Shown here piece after piece: positions 8,458 to 16,941 of a DNA stretch of 64,000 nt. The stretch comes from Crossiella equi (lineage in GTDB: Bacteria > Actinomycetota > Actinomycetes > Mycobacteriales > Pseudonocardiaceae): positions 9,223,786 to 9,287,785 of the forward strand of contig NZ_JAGIOO010000001.1 of assembly GCF_017876755.1 (NCBI RefSeq). Reading direction: 5' to 3'. A program made the position numbers and the translations under genes. The notes under the pieces were generated by a model, which was not told where the DNA came from, made no database searches, and saw only the letters and a program-made list of their open reading frames with translations. The first letter of the stretch is position 1. Every line of letters starts with the position of its first letter.

Positions 8458-9449
8458 GCTCGGGCGAGGCCGTGCTGGCGGCACTGACCCGTGATCCCTG
8501 TTGCGCTGCTTGGTTGACGGCTCTCCAGGACGTGGTCGGGTTCACCGCCGAGCTGCCCGGGGCCCTGCACCTGCCGGAGGTCCTCCTCGACTTGGCCGTG
8601 CCCCATGAGGACGTCAACGAGCTGCTCCGGCACCGCGACGCACTGGCCGAGCCCGCGCTGCGCGCGCTGCTGGGCCGGGCGGCCGGTGCGGTGCTGCGAG
8701 AGCAGGGCACGCCGGGGCAGGGCCTGGCGCCACCGGTGTTCCCGGCGGAAACCGGTTCGCTGGGCAGGTGCTTCCCGGCGTTCGTCTTCCTGGCCGCCCT
8801 GCCGCACACCCGGTCGCGCCACCGCGAACTCGGTGTGCCCGAGCACGTCTCCCGCCACAGCCTCGCCGACCTGGGTCGCCAGTTGGCCGTGCACCGCAGG
8901 CGCACCGGCACCACCGGGCTGTCCCACCCGGGCTGGTTGACACGCCACTTCCGGGCGGAGCTGTACCAGCTGGGCCGCCTGCAGTTCGAGCTCAGGCTCG
9001 TGGACGCGGACACCGCGGCGTCGCTGCGGCTTGCCGGTGCGCCCGTCACCGAGGGGCAGGTGGTGCTGAGCGTGCACATCCCCGACTTCCTGGGCCCCTT
9101 CACCCCCGAGGCCTGCGAGGACTCCTTCACCCGGGCCCGCGCCTTCTTCCCAGAGCACTTCCCGGGCGGCACCGCGGACCTGCTGATCTGCGAGTCCTGG
9201 CTGCTGGACCCGCAGTTGCGGGAGTACCTGCCCGCGCACGCCAACATCGTCTCGTTCCAGGACCGGTTCGCCGTCGTGCGGGCTGAGGAGGAGCCGGGGG
9301 ATGACACCGTGGTCGACTTCGTCTTCGGCAGCACCGAGGTGCCCCGTCACCTGCTGCCGCGCCGCACCGGCCTGCAGCGCGCCGTGCTGGACCACCTGGC
9401 CGCGGGCGGGCATTGGTACCCCGGCCTGGGCTGGGCACCGCTGGGCTGA
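8454..9449 (+). CDS. Acyltransferase-domain protein (NAT_N/GNAT_C type)
   Basis: A 331-residue cytoplasmic protein starting at a GTG that overlaps the ROK stop codon. The second half has the hallmark pattern of the family now described as GNAT-like acyltransferase with N-terminal NAT_N domain: LSVHIPDFLGPFTPEA near 205, SFTRARAFFPEHFP near 225 and CESWLLDPQLREYLP near 245. The family is common in Gram-positive bacteria beside carbohydrate genes, but its substrate is unknown. Coupling to a galactoside repressor makes acetylation of a sugar or sugar phosphate a reasonable guess. No membrane segment or signal is seen. Assignment rests on motif memory and should be treated as family-level only. 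Confidence 0.7.
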   Translation: MSSGEAVLAALTRDPCCAAWLTALQDVVGFTAELPGALHLPEVLLDLAVPHEDVNELLRHRDALAEPALRALLGRAAGAVLREQGTPGQGLAPPVFPAETGSLGRCFPAFVFLAALPHTRSRHRELGVPEHVSRHSLADLGRQLAVHRRRTGTTGLSHPGWLTRHFRAELYQLGRLQFELRLVDADTAASLRLAGAPVTEGQVVLSVHIPDFLGPFTPEACEDSFTRARAFFPEHFPGGTADLLICESWLLDPQLREYLPAHANIVSFQDRFAVVRAEEEPGDDTVVDFVFGSTEVPRHLLPRRTGLQRAVLDHLAAGGHWYPGLGWAPLG

Positions 9450-9578
9450 CTCGCCTTTCCGTGCGGCCGGACAACGGGTCGGCCGCCGGTGGGGTGCTGG
9501 GGGCAGGCGGGGGTCAGGCCGTTGCCCGCCAGCAGCGAGGAAGGCCTCATCCGGCTGCACCCGCGTCGACCGCGGTGG

Positions 9579-9917
9579 TCACTCGGCTTTGCGCAGTTCG
9601 GCGTTGAGCCGCTGGGCTTCGTGGAGCTGGTCCTCCAGCGTGACGATGCGGCAGGCGGCATCCAGGCCAGTGCCTTCGTTGACCAGTTCCCGCACGCGCG
9701 CGGCCAGCCGGAGCTGATGGCGGGAGTAACGACGGTGGCCACCGGCGGAGCGCTGCGGCTGGATCAGGTTGGCCTCGTCCAGGCTGCGCAGGAAACCCGG
9801 CGTGACGCCGATCATCTCCGCGGCCCGGCCCATGGTGTAGGCCGGGTAGTGCTCGTCATCGAACTTGTCGGCGCCGCCGGGTGTGGCCGGCTCACGCGCT
9901 TCTGGGATCAATGGCAC
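9579..9917 (-). CDS. Small MerR-family regulator
   Basis: A 112-residue DNA-binding protein. Residues 27-95 form a MerR helix-turn-helix and wing (YTMGRAAEMIGVTPGFLR, then GGHRRYSRHQLRLAARVREL), followed by a short coiled coil (LEDQLHEAQRLNAELRK) for dimerisation. There is no ligand-binding domain. This compact form is widespread in actinomycetes. The GTG start at 9917 has a poorly spaced GAGAGG just before it. A perfect 14-base hairpin lies 13 bases upstream in its leader. It converges on the acyltransferase gene and has no obvious partner. Confidence 0.88.
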   Translation of the reverse strand: MPLIPEAREPATPGGADKFDDEHYPAYTMGRAAEMIGVTPGFLRSLDEANLIQPQRSAGGHRRYSRHQLRLAARVRELVNEGTGLDAACRIVTLEDQLHEAQRLNAELRKAE

Positions 9918-9930
9918 CTCTCGTGGCTAA

Positions 9931-9960
9931 GGGGCCCTGGCGCGGTCGCGCCAGGGCCCC
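9931..9960. terminator. Perfect GC-rich hairpin upstream of the MerR gene
   Basis: GGGGCCCTGGCGCG and its exact complement CGCGCCAGGGCCCC are separated by two bases. It could end transcripts arriving from either side or lie in the leader of the MerR mRNA. There is no long U-tract; on the plus strand it is followed by a modest GGTTTT run. Confidence 0.5.
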
Positions 9961-10645
9961 GAGGTTGGGTTTTACCGTCTTCAACCGATCGCGAGACCGG
10001 TGTCCTGTACCCGCGTGCGTCCAAGACGCGGACGGCGCGGGGATCGCTGTTTGGTAACCGAGCACCACCTGCCAATCGGGGAGAACCGGGGTACCCACCG
10101 GGTGAAGGTCAGTCACAGCAGTCGATCCAGTAAGACGATCCTTTCCCTCTTCGGTCTGTCGTGCTCTTGCGGGTCGCGCCTGGAGTCCGTACTGCCGGTG
10201 AACTCCAGGCCCGGACCGTCTTGTCCACATCGCGGGCAGCTCATCTGCCTCGCCTGCATGACCTTGTCTACGCTGTTACCGGCTCGATGCTACACGCTCC
10301 CGGTGGAGAAAATCTAGTCCCGCCGCCGTAGATTTGTGGGCGGTGCCGCGCCGGGGACTGACCCTGCCGGGTTGTGGTTCTCGGTGACACCGGTGGCACG
10401 GGTGGACCTGCTGGCCGCGCATCGGCCCGCCAGGGCCGACAACAAGGCGGTGCGGGCCGCCGTGCGAACTGTGCTCATCGGCCGTGGTGGCCATCGTGGC
10501 CGCCGAAGACCCGGACCCCCGACTCACCCCCAGCCTCAACGGCACCCAGCTCAATCCGGTCGCCCACGCCTTCGCGGTTCGTTGCGGTCCAGCCCGAGCA
10601 GCAGGCCACCCACCGGTGATCACCCCGGACGCGATGGCAGGCGGC
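9961..10645. other. Long intergenic region with an RNA-like hairpin; no gene recognised
   Basis: No open frame here reads like a known protein. The segment 10178-10210 forms a hairpin (GCCTGGAGT, 15-base loop, ACTCCAGGC). The plus-strand stretch around 10075-10115 (CGGGGAGAACCGGGG, then CCCACCGGGTGAAGG) and 10246-10262 (GGCAGCTCATCTGCC) loosely resembles the two conserved blocks of the cyclic-di-AMP (ydaO) riboswitch, but no downstream cell-wall gene follows on that strand. From 10330 to 10640 I see nothing. Confidence 0.4.
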
Positions 10646-11437
10646 TCAGGCGACATCGCGGCGGCGGAACAGTGCCAGTGCCACGCTGAGCAGCACGACA
10701 CATCCGGCGGCCAGGACGAGCAGCCCGGACCACACCTCTGCGCTCCAGCCCGCCTCGAGCGGCTGTGCCCCGAAGGCCCAGTGGAAGGGACTGATCGCGC
10801 TGACGAGGCCGGAGTCCAGCAGGGGGGCGAGGCCGTTGAGCAGGAACCCGGCCAGGGCCACGCCGGTTCCCGTGCCGATCGCCAGGCCGGGCGAGCCGCT
10901 GGCCGCGCCGACGGCGAGTGTGAGCAGGCCGTGGAACATGCCCAGCAAAGCCAAAGCGGCGGTCCCGGCCACCAGGTTCGCCACGGGGATGTCCAAACCG
11001 GTCGGTTCGCGCAGCACAACCAGCACGGAGCCGATCGCGCCGGCGAGCACGGCGACCTCGGTGAGCACGGCCAGCGCGTGAGCGGCCATGACGTGCTCGC
11101 GCCGGACCGGCGCGGCCAGCACCACGCCGAGCACTCCGGCTCGCTCGAAGGCGCAGCTGAGCGCGCCCGCGCCGATGGCGGCGATCATGACCAGCAGCGG
11201 CGCGATCTTGGTGAAGATCTGGGACGAGACGTACCCGGCGGGCGTGACCATGTCGGCCCCGAAGAAGGCGGTGATCTCCGGGGGCAGCACCGCGGTGAGC
11301 GCGCCGAGTTGCTCGCGCATCGAGGGGTAGAGGGCCAGGGCGACCGAGCACATGCCGATCGCGCCCACGGTCAGGCCGAGCAGGCTGTGCCGCCGCTGGC
11401 CGACAGCGCGTCCGAAGAGCTCCAGCACGGTGTTCAC
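10646..11437 (-). CDS. ABC-2 type transporter permease
   Basis: A 263-residue membrane protein with about six hydrophobic helices and no soluble domains, matching ABC-2 exporter permeases. It starts at a GTG that overlaps the stop of the ATPase gene by four bases (GTGA), so the two form one transporter. A short extracytoplasmic loop with FFGADMVTPAGYVSSQIF follows the first helix, a pattern seen in multidrug and antibiotic exporter permeases of actinomycetes. The cargo is unknown. The TetR gene lies beyond DUF3592 and is divergent; it may regulate this exporter. Confidence 0.88.
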   Translation of the reverse strand: MNTVLELFGRAVGQRRHSLLGLTVGAIGMCSVALALYPSMREQLGALTAVLPPEITAFFGADMVTPAGYVSSQIFTKIAPLLVMIAAIGAGALSCAFERAGVLGVVLAAPVRREHVMAAHALAVLTEVAVLAGAIGSVLVVLREPTGLDIPVANLVAGTAALALLGMFHGLLTLAVGAASGSPGLAIGTGTGVALAGFLLNGLAPLLDSGLVSAISPFHWAFGAQPLEAGWSAEVWSGLLVLAAGCVVLLSVALALFRRRDVA

Positions 11438-12360
11438 CGGAGCTCCTCCGTCATCGGGGAGTAGTAGCGGAGGAAGACGTCCTCCAGCTCGGCCTCCGGT
11501 GTCCGCAGTGCCAGGACCCGGTGTGCACCGAGCACGCTGACCACCTCGGTGATGGCTCCTTCGACGGCGAAGCGGACCACCGCGTCTTCCCTGGCAAGGC
11601 AGGAAACCGTCGCGAGTTGCTCCGATCGCTGAAGGAAGGAGACCGCCTCGGCAGGATCGGGGAAGGTGACCTCGAAGCGCAGCACGGCCTTGCCGAGAAG
11701 CACATCGGTGCGTTCACAGGCCACCAGCCGTCCCGATCGCATGATCGCGACCCGGTCGGCGACCCGCTCCACCTCCGGCAGCGCGTGAGAGGACAGCAGC
11801 ACCCCGGTGCCGGCGGCGCGCAACTCACCCACGATCGCGTGGAACTCCTTCTGCACCAACGGGTCCAGCCCGCTGATGGGTTCGTCCAGCACCGCCAGGC
11901 GTGGAGTGTGGACCAGTGCGGCGATGATGCCGACCTTGCGCTTGTTGCCCGAGGACAAGGTGTGGAGCGGCCGGTCCAGGTCGGCGTCCAACCGCTCAGC
12001 GAGCTCGCCGGCCCGGTGCCGGTAGGACTGGGACGGCGCACCGCGCAACCGCCTCAGGTGCTCGAGGTTCGCCCGGCCGGTGAGGTTGGCGTGCAGAGCG
12101 AACTCAGCGGGCAGGTAGCCGACGTGCTGGTGGGCGGGCACGGGCTGGGACCAGGCGTCGTGCCCGAACAGGGTCGCGGTACCCGCCGTGGGCCGGGTCA
12201 GGCCGAGCAGCATGCGCAGCGTGGTGGTCTTGCCCGCACCGTTGGGGCCCAGGAAACCCAGCACCTCGCCCCCGTGGAGGTCGAGGTCGAGCCGGTCGAC
12301 CGCGGTGAGCGCACCGAAGCGCTTGGTGAGCCCGCGCGCGTGCACCAGAGGGGTGCTCAT
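11434..12360 (-). CDS. ABC transporter ATP-binding protein (exporter)
   Basis: A 308-residue ATPase. The Walker A motif GPNGAGKTTT is near residue 39, the ABC signature is a degenerate LSSGNKRK, and the Walker B region reads LAVLDEPISGLDP. The C-terminal about 80 residues form the extra domain usual in DrrA-like drug export ATPases. I choose the ATG at 12360 because GAAGGAAGG lies directly upstream; the longer in-frame extension has no ribosome site and an unrelated composition. It energises the overlapping ABC-2 permease. Substrate unknown. Confidence 0.92.
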   Translation of the reverse strand: MSTPLVHARGLTKRFGALTAVDRLDLDLHGGEVLGFLGPNGAGKTTTLRMLLGLTRPTAGTATLFGHDAWSQPVPAHQHVGYLPAEFALHANLTGRANLEHLRRLRGAPSQSYRHRAGELAERLDADLDRPLHTLSSGNKRKVGIIAALVHTPRLAVLDEPISGLDPLVQKEFHAIVGELRAAGTGVLLSSHALPEVERVADRVAIMRSGRLVACERTDVLLGKAVLRFEVTFPDPAEAVSFLQRSEQLATVSCLAREDAVVRFAVEGAITEVVSVLGAHRVLALRTPEAELEDVFLRYYSPMTEELR

Positions 12361-12582
12361 GGCGTGCCTTCCTTCATCCGTTACTCCGGTCCGCGCCGGC
12401 TGGCGCGCACCGTGCCGACCAGACTTCCCGGCACACCAAGGACAACTGTGCACCACCGGCCGTTGCGGGGCAATCCACGATGGCCTTTCCGCGCCTTGCG
12501 AATCGGCAACGACCCGAGCGCGCGCCGCGAGCGGCAGGGCGAGCCGAGCCACCGGGCAGAAAGTGGCTGCCGGCGGCCTGGA

Positions 12583-13050
12583 TCAGGGCACCCGACGGCG
12601 GAACAGTTCCGCCAGACCGACGGGGATGAGCATGACGACCAGTACCACGGCCAGGACCATCAGCAGCGTGGCCCATCCTGGGTCGTTGCTGACCCCGGGG
12701 GCGGCGATCCGCTCGGGATCGGCGGGGTCCTGCAGGACGGTGATGGGGTCCCCGGCGGAGTACCGCGGACTGGTGTCGTCGAGGTTCAACGAGCGGACCC
12801 GGGGGATGCCGTCAACGGTGAAGCGCACCTCCACCGCGTCGCCCGTCCCTCGGTACCCGGCGTGCACCTCCACCACGGTCCCTGCTACCTGCTTGCCGTT
12901 CGCCTCGAGGTCGAGGTACCGGTCCTCCAGGGCCACGGCCCCGGCCATGAGCCCGATCAGCATGGCAACGCCGGTGAGCAACATCAGCGCGCCACGCCAC
13001 CGGGAGCGCCGGGGAGGCTGGTGCTTCGAGTGCCACTGCCGCCCAGTCAT
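12583..13050 (-). CDS. DUF3592 membrane protein
   Basis: About 155 residues starting at the ATG at 13050. It has one membrane helix near residues 20-42 (LMLLTGVAMLIGLMAGAVAL) and another near the C terminus (ATLLMVLAVVLVVMLIPVGL). Between them is the extracytoplasmic DUF3592 beta domain (GTVVEVHAGYRGTGDAVEV ... AGDPITVLQDPADP). The family is frequent in actinomycetes and has no known function. It lies upstream of the exporter on the same strand, separated by 222 bases, and diverges from the TetR gene. Confidence 0.8.
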   Translation of the reverse strand: MTGRQWHSKHQPPRRSRWRGALMLLTGVAMLIGLMAGAVALEDRYLDLEANGKQVAGTVVEVHAGYRGTGDAVEVRFTVDGIPRVRSLNLDDTSPRYSAGDPITVLQDPADPERIAAPGVSNDPGWATLLMVLAVVLVVMLIPVGLAELFRRRVP

Positions 13051-13345
13051 GTCGTCTGCCGGTGCCGCGGCGAGGTGCCCAGGGAAGCGAGGCCCACGGG
13101 GGAGCGTGCGCCGAGCTGGCCGCCCTCCCGGCTTCCGGGCGCGCTCGTTCGTGGCGTTGCCGTGCCGAATCCAACCAGCAGCGACACCGGCACACCCCAG
13201 TCCGGTTGATCCGCCATCGCCGCGGTTGGCAGGGCGGATGCCGACCAGACTTCCCGGCGCTCCGTGCGTCAAGATGCCGCAGAACCGGCTCGGCGGGCAA
13301 GTCCCGCGTTCGCGGCTTCCGCACGCGGCGAGGCCTTGCTTGCAC

Positions 13346-13379
13346 TGAACATGTGTTCAATTATGTGTACATGCGTTCA
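13346..13379. promoter_or_regulatory. Tandem TetR-type operator overlapping the TetR start
   Basis: TGAACATGTGTTCA (13346-13359) is a dyad with 6-base arms. TGTACATGCGTTCA (13366-13379) matches it at 12 of 14 positions and begins 20 bases later, overlapping the ATG at 13371. Two turns of helix spacing and overlap with the start argue for autorepression by the TetR protein. Confidence 0.65.
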
Positions 13380-13994
13380 GTCAGTGACCTGACGGCCCGA
13401 GCCCGGATCAGGGATGCCGCGCTCGCCCGGTTCGGCGGCGACGGGATCGCCGGAACCAGCGTGCGCGCGGTGGCCGCCGACGCCGGGGTCTCCCCGGCGC
13501 TGGTCGTGCACCACTTCGGCTCCAAGGACGGCCTGCGTCAGGCGTGCGACGAGCACGTGCTCGCGATGATCAGGACCGGTCCCGTCGACAACATGAGCAT
13601 GGGGCACGGCGCCTTGGCCGAACTGCTCCGGGCGGCCACCCCCGCACGGCGTTACCTCGCCCGGGCCCTGCTGGACGGCTCACCCGCGGCCACCGCGCTG
13701 TTCACCGAGATCGTGGACAGCACCCAGCAGTGGCTGGCCGACGGCGAGGCCAACGGCGCGGTCAACCCGACCGGCGATCCTCGGGCACGCGCGGTGGTCT
13801 ATGTCTCCTGGATGCTCGCGCCCCTGGTGCTAGCCGAGCAGGTCGGCCCGTTGCTGGGCGGGGACACCGCGGAGACCGCGACGGCCGTCCGCGGTGCCCG
13901 CGCCGGACTGGAGATGCTGACCAGGGGCCTGTTCGCCGACGACCGCTGGCTGAGCGCGTTCACCGAGATCTCGGCGCAGGAGAGCCGCTCATGA
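13371..13994 (+). CDS. TetR-family transcriptional regulator
   Basis: A 207-residue repressor. The N-terminal 50 residues hold the TetR helix-turn-helix (RIRDAALARFGGDGIAGTSV, then ADAGVSPALVVHHFGSKDGL). The rest is an all-helical ligand-binding and dimerisation domain with no recognisable ligand signature. The ATG at 13371 lies inside the tandem dyad described separately, which supports autoregulation. Its stop overlaps the start of the glycosyltransferase (ATGA), so the two are translated together and the regulator probably responds to a compound that the glycosyltransferase modifies. Control of the divergent exporter is also possible. Confidence 0.92.
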   Translation: MRSVSDLTARARIRDAALARFGGDGIAGTSVRAVAADAGVSPALVVHHFGSKDGLRQACDEHVLAMIRTGPVDNMSMGHGALAELLRAATPARRYLARALLDGSPAATALFTEIVDSTQQWLADGEANGAVNPTGDPRARAVVYVSWMLAPLVLAEQVGPLLGGDTAETATAVRGARAGLEMLTRGLFADDRWLSAFTEISAQESRS

Positions 13995-15268
13995 AGGCAC
14001 TCCTGGTCACCCACGGCACCCGGGGTGACGTCCAGCCCTTTCTCGCGCTGGCCGTGGCACTGCGTGCCGCGGGGCACCAGGCAATCCTGGCCGCTCCGGC
14101 CTCCTTCGCCACCGCGGCGGCCGAGTACGGCGTGGAGTTCATGCCACTGGATGAGGGGCCGAACAGGCTCCTCGACGATCCGGTCGTCCGCGAGGCGATG
14201 TCCAACGGCTACCGGGGCATCCGGGGCAAGATCACCGCGGTGCGCACCGCAGGCCGGATCAAGCCGCTGCTGGCCGACGTGCTGCGCGACCTCACCCGCC
14301 TCGCCCACGCTGAAGCCGACGTGGTCGTGCACTCGCCGACCCTGCCCGCCCAGCACCTGGCCGAGAGGCTCGGTGTGCCCTCGGTACTGGCCACCCTGCA
14401 GCCCGGCTGGGTGCCGACCTCGGCGTTGCCCTGCCCGATGGTGCCGCTGCCCCGGCTGCCCAAGGCGTTCAACCGGGCCACCTACCTCACCGTGTCGGCG
14501 ACCCTGCGCGCGCAGGCCGGACCGGTCAACCGCTGGCGCACCACCGAGCTCGGCCTGCCGCACCGCCGCGGTGGTCACCACCTGCTGCACGAGGTCACCG
14601 GCGCCCGCAGGCTGGTGTTGCAGGCTTTCAGCCCGCTGCTGGCCGAGACCGCCCCGGACTGGCCGGACACCGTGCACACGACCGGCTTCTGGCACCTGCC
14701 CGCGCCTGCCGGCTGGACGCCACCAGAGCGGCTGAGCGCCTTCCTGGCACAGGGTCAGGCGCCGGTCTACCTCGGGTTCGGCAGCATGGCCGGGCAACAC
14801 GCGGCCGAAACGGCGCGAGCGGTGACCGCCGCGGTTCGCCGGGCAGGCGTGCGGGCCGTGCTGGCCACCGGGTGGGGTGGCCTGGCGGGTGTGCGGGATG
14901 AGGACGACCTGCTGGTGCTCGACCAGGCGCCGCACGACTGGCTCTTCCCCCGGATGCGCGCCCTCGTGCACCACGGCGGCAGTGGGACCACGGCCGCGGC
15001 GCTGCTGTCGGGACGCCCGCAGGTGGTGTGCCCGTTCGTGGCCGACCAGCCGTACTGGGCCCGGCGCGCACACGCGGTGGGCATCGCCCCGCCGCCGTTG
15101 CCCCAACGGCGGCTCACCGCCGACCGGCTGGCCGAGGCGATCCGGCACGCGGTCACCGATCCGGGAATGGCCACGCGCGCCCAGGCCCTGGCCGGTCAGG
15201 CCCGTGCGGAGACGGGAGCCGACACGGCCGTGGAGCTGCTGGTGGCGCACCTGCACCGAGTTGGGTGA
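13991..15268 (+). CDS. UGT-like (GT1, MGT-type) glycosyltransferase
   Basis: A 425-residue GT-B fold enzyme of the actinobacterial macrolide glycosyltransferase type. The N-terminal domain begins ALLVTHGTRGDVQPFLALA and the C-terminal donor domain has VHHGGSGTTAAAL (about 328-340) followed by PFVADQPYWARR, the nucleotide-sugar binding signature. Enzymes of this group attach a sugar from UDP or TDP to lipids or small molecules, including sterols and antibiotics, for detoxification or biosynthesis. It is coupled to the TetR gene, which fits an inducible resistance or tailoring role. Acceptor unknown. Confidence 0.9.
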   Translation: MKALLVTHGTRGDVQPFLALAVALRAAGHQAILAAPASFATAAAEYGVEFMPLDEGPNRLLDDPVVREAMSNGYRGIRGKITAVRTAGRIKPLLADVLRDLTRLAHAEADVVVHSPTLPAQHLAERLGVPSVLATLQPGWVPTSALPCPMVPLPRLPKAFNRATYLTVSATLRAQAGPVNRWRTTELGLPHRRGGHHLLHEVTGARRLVLQAFSPLLAETAPDWPDTVHTTGFWHLPAPAGWTPPERLSAFLAQGQAPVYLGFGSMAGQHAAETARAVTAAVRRAGVRAVLATGWGGLAGVRDEDDLLVLDQAPHDWLFPRMRALVHHGGSGTTAAALLSGRPQVVCPFVADQPYWARRAHAVGIAPPPLPQRRLTADRLAEAIRHAVTDPGMATRAQALAGQARAETGADTAVELLVAHLHRVG

Positions 15269-15394
15269 ACCCGCTCCGCTCGGCTGCCGGAGCTATGGCG
15301 TGGCTGGCCACGCCACTGGCCGGGGTGGCTGAGGCACCGAAGCCGCGGCCGGTCGAGCTGGTTGGGAGCCCGTCGGCGTTTCCCCGCCAAGCTG

Positions 15395-15631
15395 TCAGGG
15401 TGGCGTCGTCGCGGTGGTGGACGGGGTGCGCTCGGGGCTGCTGCTGACCGTGGGCAGTGGTGCGGGCTCGGTCGATGTGGTGGGCAGGGGCTGGGGCCGG
15501 TCCTGCACGCTGACCCCGCACGCGGTCACCAGCCAGGCCGTGGACAGCACGGCGGTGAACCAGCTCAGCCCCCTGCCTGTGGCAGTTCCACGACGAACCT
15601 GGCCCCGCCGCCGGGACGGTCCTCCACCCAT
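15395..15631 (-). CDS. Possible small lipoprotein at end of the two-component operon
   Basis: The frame encodes a hydrophobic segment ending in a lipobox (AWLVTAC) and a short Pro/Thr/Ser-rich tail. That is the layout of a small cell-surface lipoprotein, and it follows the histidine kinase on the same strand. The start is unclear: the ATG at 15631 overlaps the kinase by 67 bases and gives a 78-residue product; nearer starts would leave too short a signal peptide. Function unknown. Confidence 0.4.
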   Translation of the reverse strand: MGGGPSRRRGQVRRGTATGRGLSWFTAVLSTAWLVTACGVSVQDRPQPLPTTSTEPAPLPTVSSSPERTPSTTATTPP

Positions 15632-16941
15632 ACCGCTCCTCCGTGCCGTGCCACGTGCTGGGCCACCAGGGCCAGGCCGAGCCCGCTTCCGCTGTCCGAA
15701 CCGCGTTGCCCCGACCGGGAACCCCTGGCGAAGCGCTCGAAGATCCGTTCCCGCAGTTCCCCGGGCACGCCCGGTCCGTTGTCCTCGACCTCCAGGCGGG
15801 CACGTTCGCCCGTACCGGTCAGCCGCACCCGCACCGCGCCACCCGCGTGCGCCTCGGCGTTGTCCAGCAGGTTGGCCAGCACGCGGTCCAACCGGCGGCG
15901 GTCGCCCAGCACGAGCGGGGCCAGGCTCGGCAGGTCCAGCTCGGGTGCGGGGGACCGGTCGTCCACGACGTTGCGGACCAGGGCACCCAGGTCCACCAGT
16001 TCCAGGTCATCGTCGTCGGCGGTCTGGTAGTTGCGGGAGATCTCCAGCAGGTCGACCACCAGCCGCTGGAAACCGCCGACCACGGAGGCCAGCAGGTCGG
16101 CGGCGCGCTGCGCGGGTGTGGGCAGTTCCGCGCGCCGCCGGTGGATTACCGCCACCGCGTTGACCATGGTGGTCAGCGGTGAGCGCAGCTCGTGGCTGAC
16201 GTCGCTGGCGAAGCGCGCGTCCTGCCGGACCCGGTCGTCCAGTGTCTGGGCGGTGTTGTTGAACGTCGTGGCCAGTGGGGCCAGGTCGGGGTCGCGGTGC
16301 TGGGGCAGCCGAGCGGCCAGGTCGCCCGCCGCCACGCGGGCCGCGGCCTCGGTGAACTCGGTCAGCGGGCGCAGCGCACGCCTGCTGGTCCACAGGCCGA
16401 GCAGTACCCCGGACAGCCCCGCGGCCAGCGTGCCCGCGATCAGCAGGGTGCTGAGGAAGCGGAACGCCCGGTCCAGGGCCACCAGCGGGAACAGCTCGGT
16501 GTAGGAACCGCGCTCGGCGGTGATGGGCAGGGTGACGGCCAGGGCGGGTTCGCCGTGCACCCGGATCCGCTGGGTGGCGGGCACGCCCTGGCGGGCCAGC
16601 TCCCGGAAGGACTGGGGCAGCACCCGCGCGTCGGCCTGGTGGCCGCTGGTGACCCAGCTGTCCGCGCGGCGCAGCAGAATGGTCGAGTCGGCGCCGGAGG
16701 TGAGGCCGGTGAGCAGCTCGTCCAGGGACTGCGCGCCTTCGCGCAGGGAGCGGTCCAGCAGGGTGACGTTGACCGAGGCCTGGCGCAGCGCGCTCTGCTC
16801 GCGCTGGCGCAGCATGTAGTCCGAGGCCAGCCCCCAGGTCGCGGCGGCGAGCACGCTGGTGATGAGGAAGGCGACCAGGCCGAAGGCCACCGCGACCCGC
16901 CACCGCAGCGTCATCCCGGGCAGGCGCCGTGCCGTGCTCAT
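15565..16941 (-). CDS. Membrane sensor histidine kinase
   Basis: A 458-residue kinase with two membrane helices (about 18-38 and 172-195) framing an extracytoplasmic sensor of about 130 residues. A HAMP domain follows, then the dimerisation H-box (FASDVSHELRSPLTTM), an N-box (LANLLDNAEAHA) and G-boxes (DNGPGVP; GSGLGLALV). Its ATG overlaps the stop of the response regulator by four bases, so the pair forms a two-component system. The layout resembles the MtrB/CutS-type kinases of actinomycetes, but the signal is unknown. Confidence 0.94.
   Translation of the reverse strand: MSTARRLPGMTLRWRVAVAFGLVAFLITSVLAAATWGLASDYMLRQREQSALRQASVNVTLLDRSLREGAQSLDELLTGLTSGADSTILLRRADSWVTSGHQADARVLPQSFRELARQGVPATQRIRVHGEPALAVTLPITAERGSYTELFPLVALDRAFRFLSTLLIAGTLAAGLSGVLLGLWTSRRALRPLTEFTEAAARVAAGDLAARLPQHRDPDLAPLATTFNNTAQTLDDRVRQDARFASDVSHELRSPLTTMVNAVAVIHRRRAELPTPAQRAADLLASVVGGFQRLVVDLLEISRNYQTADDDDLELVDLGALVRNVVDDRSPAPELDLPSLAPLVLGDRRRLDRVLANLLDNAEAHAGGAVRVRLTGTGERARLEVEDNGPGVPGELRERIFERFARGSRSGQRGSDSGSGLGLALVAQHVARHGGAVWVEDRPGGGARFVVELPQAGG

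Noticed and set aside
10000-10317. Plus-strand frame with CSCG and CPHRG cysteine patterns suggestive of a zinc ribbon
   Set aside because: Cysteine spacing fits no family I know, there is no ribosome site and the segment overlaps RNA-like hairpins.
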